A stretch of DNA of 64,000 nucleotides from the NCBI RefSeq assembly GCF_000744095.1, contig NZ_JQLI01000001.1, positions 2,418,001 through 2,482,000 on the forward strand, read 5' to 3'. Below, in pieces: positions 60,528-64,000 of the stretch. This DNA is from Cupriavidus necator A5-1. GTDB lineage: Bacteria > Pseudomonadota > Gammaproteobacteria > Burkholderiales > Burkholderiaceae. Position numbers and translations under genes: made by a program. How positions within the stretch are numbered: position 1 is the stretch's first letter; each line of letters opens with the position of its first letter. The notes beneath the pieces were generated by a model. It saw only the letters and a program-made list of their open reading frames with translations. It was not told the DNA's origin and did no database searches.

Positions 60528-62105
60528 CTACAGCATCGACTCGATCGGCAGGATCTGCAGGAACCAGATGCCGAGCCGGCGCAACCAGCTCGTGTTGGGT
60601 TCGGTGTCGTAACGGATCACTTCGTCGCCGCGCCGTTCCAGCCAGTACAGCTTGCCGGTTTCGTCCAGCTTGACCTGGTAGGCCGCTTGCGGGATCACGC
60701 TGGCGAAGGTTGATTCGATCCTTTGCGCCAGTACGGGGCTGTCGATGACGAAGCCCAGTTCCGTATTCAGGTTGGCCGAGCGCGGATCAAAGTTGAACGA
60801 ACCCACGAACACGCGGCTGGCATCGACCGCAAAGGTCTTGGCGTGCAGGCTCGAGCCCGAGCTGCCGAACGGGCCGGCGCGCTCTTCCTTCCTGCCCGGC
60901 TGCGCCGCGCGCCGCAACTCGTACAGGTCCACGCCCGCCTCGAGCAGCGCCTTGCGGCGCTTCGCATAACCGGAATGCACGGCGGCCACGTCGGTGGCCT
61001 CGAGCGCGTTGGTCAGCACGCGCACCGCCACGCCGCGCTCGGCGAGCTGCGTGAAGTACGTGGTGCCGCCGGTGGCCGGGACGAAGTAGGGCGAGACCAG
61101 GTCCAGCTCGCGCTGGGGCTCGCCCAGGATCTCGCGCAACTGGTGTGCCACCAGCGTGTCGCGCGGCGCCTCGCCCAGCGCCTTGGCGGGATCGTCGCTG
61201 ACGATGCGGGTGCTGGCCCACTCGAACGTCAGCGTGCCGTCGAGCATGCGCTGCACGTCGGGCAGCTCGCGCACCGCCGTGATGTAGGCGCCTGCGGCCG
61301 GGTCTTCTTCGATGCCGCGGGCCTTGCCTTGCAGTTCGGCCAGCCGCTCGACACTGACCGGCAGCACCAGCCGGTCCACGGGGTAGGCCGAGCCGCTGGA
61401 CCAGTAGCGGTCGAAATCGCGCGCCACCTCGGCGGCCGCCGGCCCGATGGCGATCACGTCCAGGTCGGCGAACAGCACGCCGTCGGTGGCGCCGAAGTAC
61501 TCGTCGCCCACGTTGCGCCCGCCGATGATGGTGGCCACGCCATCCGCGGTGAACGACTTGTTGTGCATGCGCCGGTTCAGGCGGCGGAAGTCGGTCAGGA
61601 AGTTGAGCAGCTTGGGGTGCCGCACCACGAACGGGTTGAAGATGCGCACCTCGACTTGCGGATGCGCATCCAGCGCTGCCAGCAGCTCGTCCATGCCGGC
61701 GATGCCGTTGTCGTCCAGCAGCAGGCGCACGCGCACGCCGCGGTCGGCGGCTTCATGCAGCGCTTCGAGCAGCAGCGTGCCGGTCAGGTCGTTGCGCCAG
61801 ATGTAGTACTGCACGTCGAGCGTGCGCTGCGCGGTGCGCGCCAGTTGCACGCGCGCGGCGAAGGCGGCGTAGGCGTTGTTCAGCGGATGGATGCCGGTGA
61901 GCCCGGGATGCCGCTCCAGTTCAGGCGCGATCGCCTTGCCCAGCGCCGTGGCACGGGCTTCTGCAGGGGTAATGGCGGTGGATTCGGTGCGATGGTCCAG
62001 CGGAGGCAGTGCGCAGCCACCAAGCAGCGTGGCGCAGCACAGCAGCAGCGAATTGGCGCGCAGGCGGCGATGGAGCGGGAGCGCGGCGTCTGTCGGCGAT
62101 GGCAT
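60528..62105 (-). CDS. Phospholipase D-family lipoprotein, cardiolipin synthase C-like
   Basis: A 525-residue protein with a lipoprotein signal peptide: hydrophobic LLLCCATLLGGC, in which the lipobox cysteine is followed by ALPP. Two HKD catalytic motifs are present: HNKSFTADGVATIIGGRN (about residue 170) and HAKTFAVDASRVFVGSFNFD (about 405). The layout matches ClsC/YmdC-type cardiolipin synthases, which transfer a phosphatidyl group between phosphatidylglycerol and phosphatidylethanolamine. E. coli ClsC needs the partner YmdB; no such gene is here. ATG 62105 gives a normal leader. Confidence 0.88.
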   Translation of the reverse strand: MPSPTDAALPLHRRLRANSLLLCCATLLGGCALPPLDHRTESTAITPAEARATALGKAIAPELERHPGLTGIHPLNNAYAAFAARVQLARTAQRTLDVQYYIWRNDLTGTLLLEALHEAADRGVRVRLLLDDNGIAGMDELLAALDAHPQVEVRIFNPFVVRHPKLLNFLTDFRRLNRRMHNKSFTADGVATIIGGRNVGDEYFGATDGVLFADLDVIAIGPAAAEVARDFDRYWSSGSAYPVDRLVLPVSVERLAELQGKARGIEEDPAAGAYITAVRELPDVQRMLDGTLTFEWASTRIVSDDPAKALGEAPRDTLVAHQLREILGEPQRELDLVSPYFVPATGGTTYFTQLAERGVAVRVLTNALEATDVAAVHSGYAKRRKALLEAGVDLYELRRAAQPGRKEERAGPFGSSGSSLHAKTFAVDASRVFVGSFNFDPRSANLNTELGFVIDSPVLAQRIESTFASVIPQAAYQVKLDETGKLYWLERRGDEVIRYDTEPNTSWLRRLGIWFLQILPIESML

Positions 62106-62128
62106 GGCTGTCGGCGGGTCTGGTTTGC

Positions 62129-62156
62129 CCCCCTCTCCCACATGCGGGAGAGGGGG
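62129..62156. repeat. REP-like palindrome, third copy
   Basis: CCCCCTCTCCC at 62129-62139 pairs with GGGAGAGGGGG at 62146-62156. It shares arms with the pair at 26867-26990 and lies between the phospholipase D and SOD genes, 58 bp past the SOD stop. Confidence 0.75.
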
Positions 62157-62213
62157 AACACCGGCGAGTTCGCCAAACTTCGCGCCAAACTTCGCCAGCC
62201 GTTCGAAACGCGG

Positions 62214-62810
62214 TCAGGAAGCCGCCACCACCCCACAAGCAATGCGCCCGCCAGCATTACCCGTCGGTTGCGTCTTGTAATCGTCCGGGTCCTTGTGCAC
62301 CACCACCGCGCGGCCGATCACGCTGTTGGCGCCGGTGCCCACGGTCAGGTCCGGCAGCAGCATGCTGACGCGCACGTTGCCGCTGGCGTCAGCGGTCACG
62401 TTGTTCATGTCACCGGCGTGATGGTCGGGCATGGTCATCTGGCCATGCGGCTTGCCGGTCGGGTTGAAATGCCCGCCGGCGCTCATCGCGTCAGGCGCGG
62501 AGCAGTCGCCCTTCTCATGAACGTGGAAGCCGTGGACCGTGTTGGGCGGCAGGCCCGTGATTGCCGCGCTCATCAACACGCCGCCGGGCTGCTGCTGGAA
62601 GGTCACGGTGCCGGCGGTATTGGTGCCGCTCTTGGGCTGGAGCGTCGCACTCGCCCGGGTCGGACCGGATGTCGTGGACGCGCTGGCTGCCGCCGGGGCT
62701 GCGGCAGCCGCGCCGGATGAGGCCGAGGAGCTCTTGCTGGAACCGGCGCAGCCGGCCAGTGCCACGGTCGCGGCGATGCAGGCAGCCAGGGGGGTAAGCA
62801 ATTGTTTCAT
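62214..62810 (-). CDS. sodC: Cu/Zn superoxide dismutase-family lipoprotein
   Basis: A 198-residue protein with a lipoprotein signal (LLTPLAACIAATVALAGC, cleavage before Cys) and a Ser/Ala-rich linker of about 40 residues. The SOD fold follows with copper and zinc ligands: HGFHVHEKGDC, SAGGHFNPTGKPHG, and the late histidine in VVVHKDPDDYKTQ. The disulfide cysteines are in GDCSAPD and RIACGVV, and DHHAGDMNNV adds the zinc-loop residues. It would sit in the periplasm, anchored to a membrane, and dismutate superoxide. ATG 62810 has GAGGA five bases upstream. Confidence 0.93.
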   Translation of the reverse strand: MKQLLTPLAACIAATVALAGCAGSSKSSSASSGAAAAAPAAASASTTSGPTRASATLQPKSGTNTAGTVTFQQQPGGVLMSAAITGLPPNTVHGFHVHEKGDCSAPDAMSAGGHFNPTGKPHGQMTMPDHHAGDMNNVTADASGNVRVSMLLPDLTVGTGANSVIGRAVVVHKDPDDYKTQPTGNAGGRIACGVVAAS

Positions 62811-62942
62811 CGGAATCCTCTTCTGGTCGTGATTTCGGATGAAACAGTATAGGTCGGCCGGTGCCATGACGGCTTTCCGGTTTTGTCCTACCTGGCGTTA
62901 CCTGTCAGCCTGGCTTACCGATTACGACCAAGGCTGCGCGCG

Positions 62943-63878
62943 TCAGGCCGCCACCGCGAGCCGCTGCTGTGCCGCACCAAAATGCGGATGGCGCGAGAAC
63001 AGGTCCGCCGCCCAGTTGACGAACACCCGCACCTTGGCCGACAGGTGCCGGTTCTGCGGGTACATCGCCGAGATCGGCAGGTCATCGGTCTGCCAGTCGG
63101 CCAGGATCTCCACCAGCCGGCCGCTGTTCACGTAGGGCTCGGCCATCGCGCGCGAGATGCGGGCCACGCCGTGGCCTTCCAGCGTGCAGCTCACGTAGAC
63201 CTCGGCATCGTTGGTAGAGATGGCCGAGGGCAGCAGCACCTCGCTGCGTTCCATGCCGCGCGCCATCGGCCAGGGCATTTCGCGGCCATTGCGGTTGGAC
63301 AGATAGTTCACCGCCTTGTGCTGCGCCAGCTCGGCCAGGTCGCGCGGCGTGCCGAAGCGGTTCAGGTAGATGGGCGAGGCGTAGAAGGCCAGCTGCACGT
63401 GGCCGATGCGGCGAGCCACCATCGATTCATCCACCGGCGCGCCCACGCGCAGCACCACGTCCACGCCTTCCTGCAGCAGGTCGATGGGCTTGCCGTTGGT
63501 GGTCAGTTCCAGCTTCAGGTCCGGATAGGCCTGGAGGAAGTCTTGCAGGTTGGGCACCAGCATCATTTGCGCCAGTACCACCGTGGTGTCCACCGACAGC
63601 GTGCCGCGCGGCGAGTTGTTCTGCCGTGTCAGCGACTGCTCGGCTTCCTCGACATCGGCGAGGATGCGCACGCAGCGTTCGTAATAGGCCGCGCCGTCGT
63701 TGGTCACGCTGATGCGGCGCGTGGTCCGGTGCAGCAGCTTGACGCCCAGGTGGGTTTCCAGGTTCTGGATCAGGCGGGTCAGCGTGGCCTTGGGCAGGTC
63801 CAGCGATTCGGCGGCACGCGCAAAGCTGCCGACGTCCACGACCCGGGTGAATGCCTGCATTGATACGAGACGGTCCAT
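62943..63878 (-). CDS. LysR-family transcriptional regulator
   Basis: A 311-residue LysR regulator. DNA-binding domain: MQAFTRVVDVGSFARAAESL, LPKATLTRLIQNLETHLGVK, LLHRTTRRISVTNDGAAYYE. This belongs to the CrgA/DsdC-like subgroup with the LHRTTR motif. The effector domain continues to residue 300. The start is either the ATG at 63878 (MDRLVSMQ) or that at 63860; the first is usual for the subgroup. Nearest neighbour is sodC on the same strand, 132 bp downstream of its stop. Effector and targets unknown. Confidence 0.92.
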   Translation of the reverse strand: MDRLVSMQAFTRVVDVGSFARAAESLDLPKATLTRLIQNLETHLGVKLLHRTTRRISVTNDGAAYYERCVRILADVEEAEQSLTRQNNSPRGTLSVDTTVVLAQMMLVPNLQDFLQAYPDLKLELTTNGKPIDLLQEGVDVVLRVGAPVDESMVARRIGHVQLAFYASPIYLNRFGTPRDLAELAQHKAVNYLSNRNGREMPWPMARGMERSEVLLPSAISTNDAEVYVSCTLEGHGVARISRAMAEPYVNSGRLVEILADWQTDDLPISAMYPQNRHLSAKVRVFVNWAADLFSRHPHFGAAQQRLAVAA

Positions 63879-64000
63879 GATGAGGTTCCGACGATAGATC
63901 CGAACGGCGATGCCGCCCGCGCTCGTGGCGCGCGCGGCCGTTGCTGGTTGTTGTTATGGGATTCTGCCGGCTGGCTGGCACTGGACGCGCGCGCTGGCTG

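Overview
The window is about 64 kb of GC-rich chromosome with dense short-spaced genes on both strands. The gene content points to a betaproteobacterium of the Burkholderiaceae, most likely Cupriavidus or a close relative. Supporting signs are several tripartite-tricarboxylate (Bug/TctC) binding proteins, the imuA-imuB-dnaE2 mutagenesis cassette, DUF3422, a COG3826-type oxygenase beside ada, and a hppD cluster with a divergent Lrp regulator. The genus is inference. No rRNA, tRNA, CRISPR array or intact insertion sequence was seen.

Layout, left to right. 1-5 kb: a LysR gene cut by the window edge, DUF3422, DUF3820, a PaaI-type thioesterase and an EamA exporter. 4-7.4 kb: a LacI regulator divergent from a galactarate/talarate dehydratase-like enzyme and a Bug receptor, with two matching LacI operators between them. 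7.5-9.5 kb: a methanethiol oxidase (SBP56) gene overlapping a membrane-protein gene. 9.7-14 kb: an IclR regulator and a divergent operon of Bug receptor, family III CoA-transferase and citrate-synthase-fold lyase, with three identical-architecture 17-bp operators. 14-15.95 kb: gene debris from an integrating conjugative element (ICE), including topB, ssb, PFL_4669-like and DUF3158-like fragments plus two fragments of Bug genes facing each other. 15.9-21.8 kb: a LexA box followed by imuA, imuB and dnaE2. 21.8-26.6 kb: mipA and a PaoABC-type molybdenum aldehyde oxidase.

27-31.8 kb: tyrosine/phenylalanine uptake and catabolism (aminotransferase, permease, hppD, divergent Lrp regulator). 31.9-35.5 kb: a split phosphorelay of hybrid kinase, LuxR-type response regulator and separate Hpt protein. 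The kinase receiver domain has been overwritten by an inverted 63-nt copy of its own ATPase segment. 36-38.9 kb: a second IclR/Bug pair and a frameshifted tetR. 39-47 kb: patatin, YceH, a cNMP-domain thioredoxin-reductase-like flavoprotein, an ada/2OG-oxygenase operon in which the Ada zinc site is degraded, and an exported M20 peptidase. 47-49.3 kb: a peroxiredoxin-glutaredoxin fusion and a lipoamide-dehydrogenase-like reductase behind an OxyR-like site. 49.5-64 kb: a TonB siderophore receptor, DsbA-like oxidoreductase, ChaA antiporter, HMCES/YedK, acyl-CoA synthetase, BON protein, GlxA-type regulator, CPG2-type peptidase, ClsC-type phospholipase D lipoprotein, Cu/Zn SOD lipoprotein and a LysR regulator.

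The observations most worth follow-up are the self-templated inverted duplication in the hybrid kinase, the scrambled ICE remnant beside the SOS cassette, the IclR-controlled Bug/CoA-transferase/lyase operon with its triple operator, and the ada-oxygenase pair with a lost methylphosphotriester zinc site. All family names are assigned by reading the translations and from memory; no database search was run.
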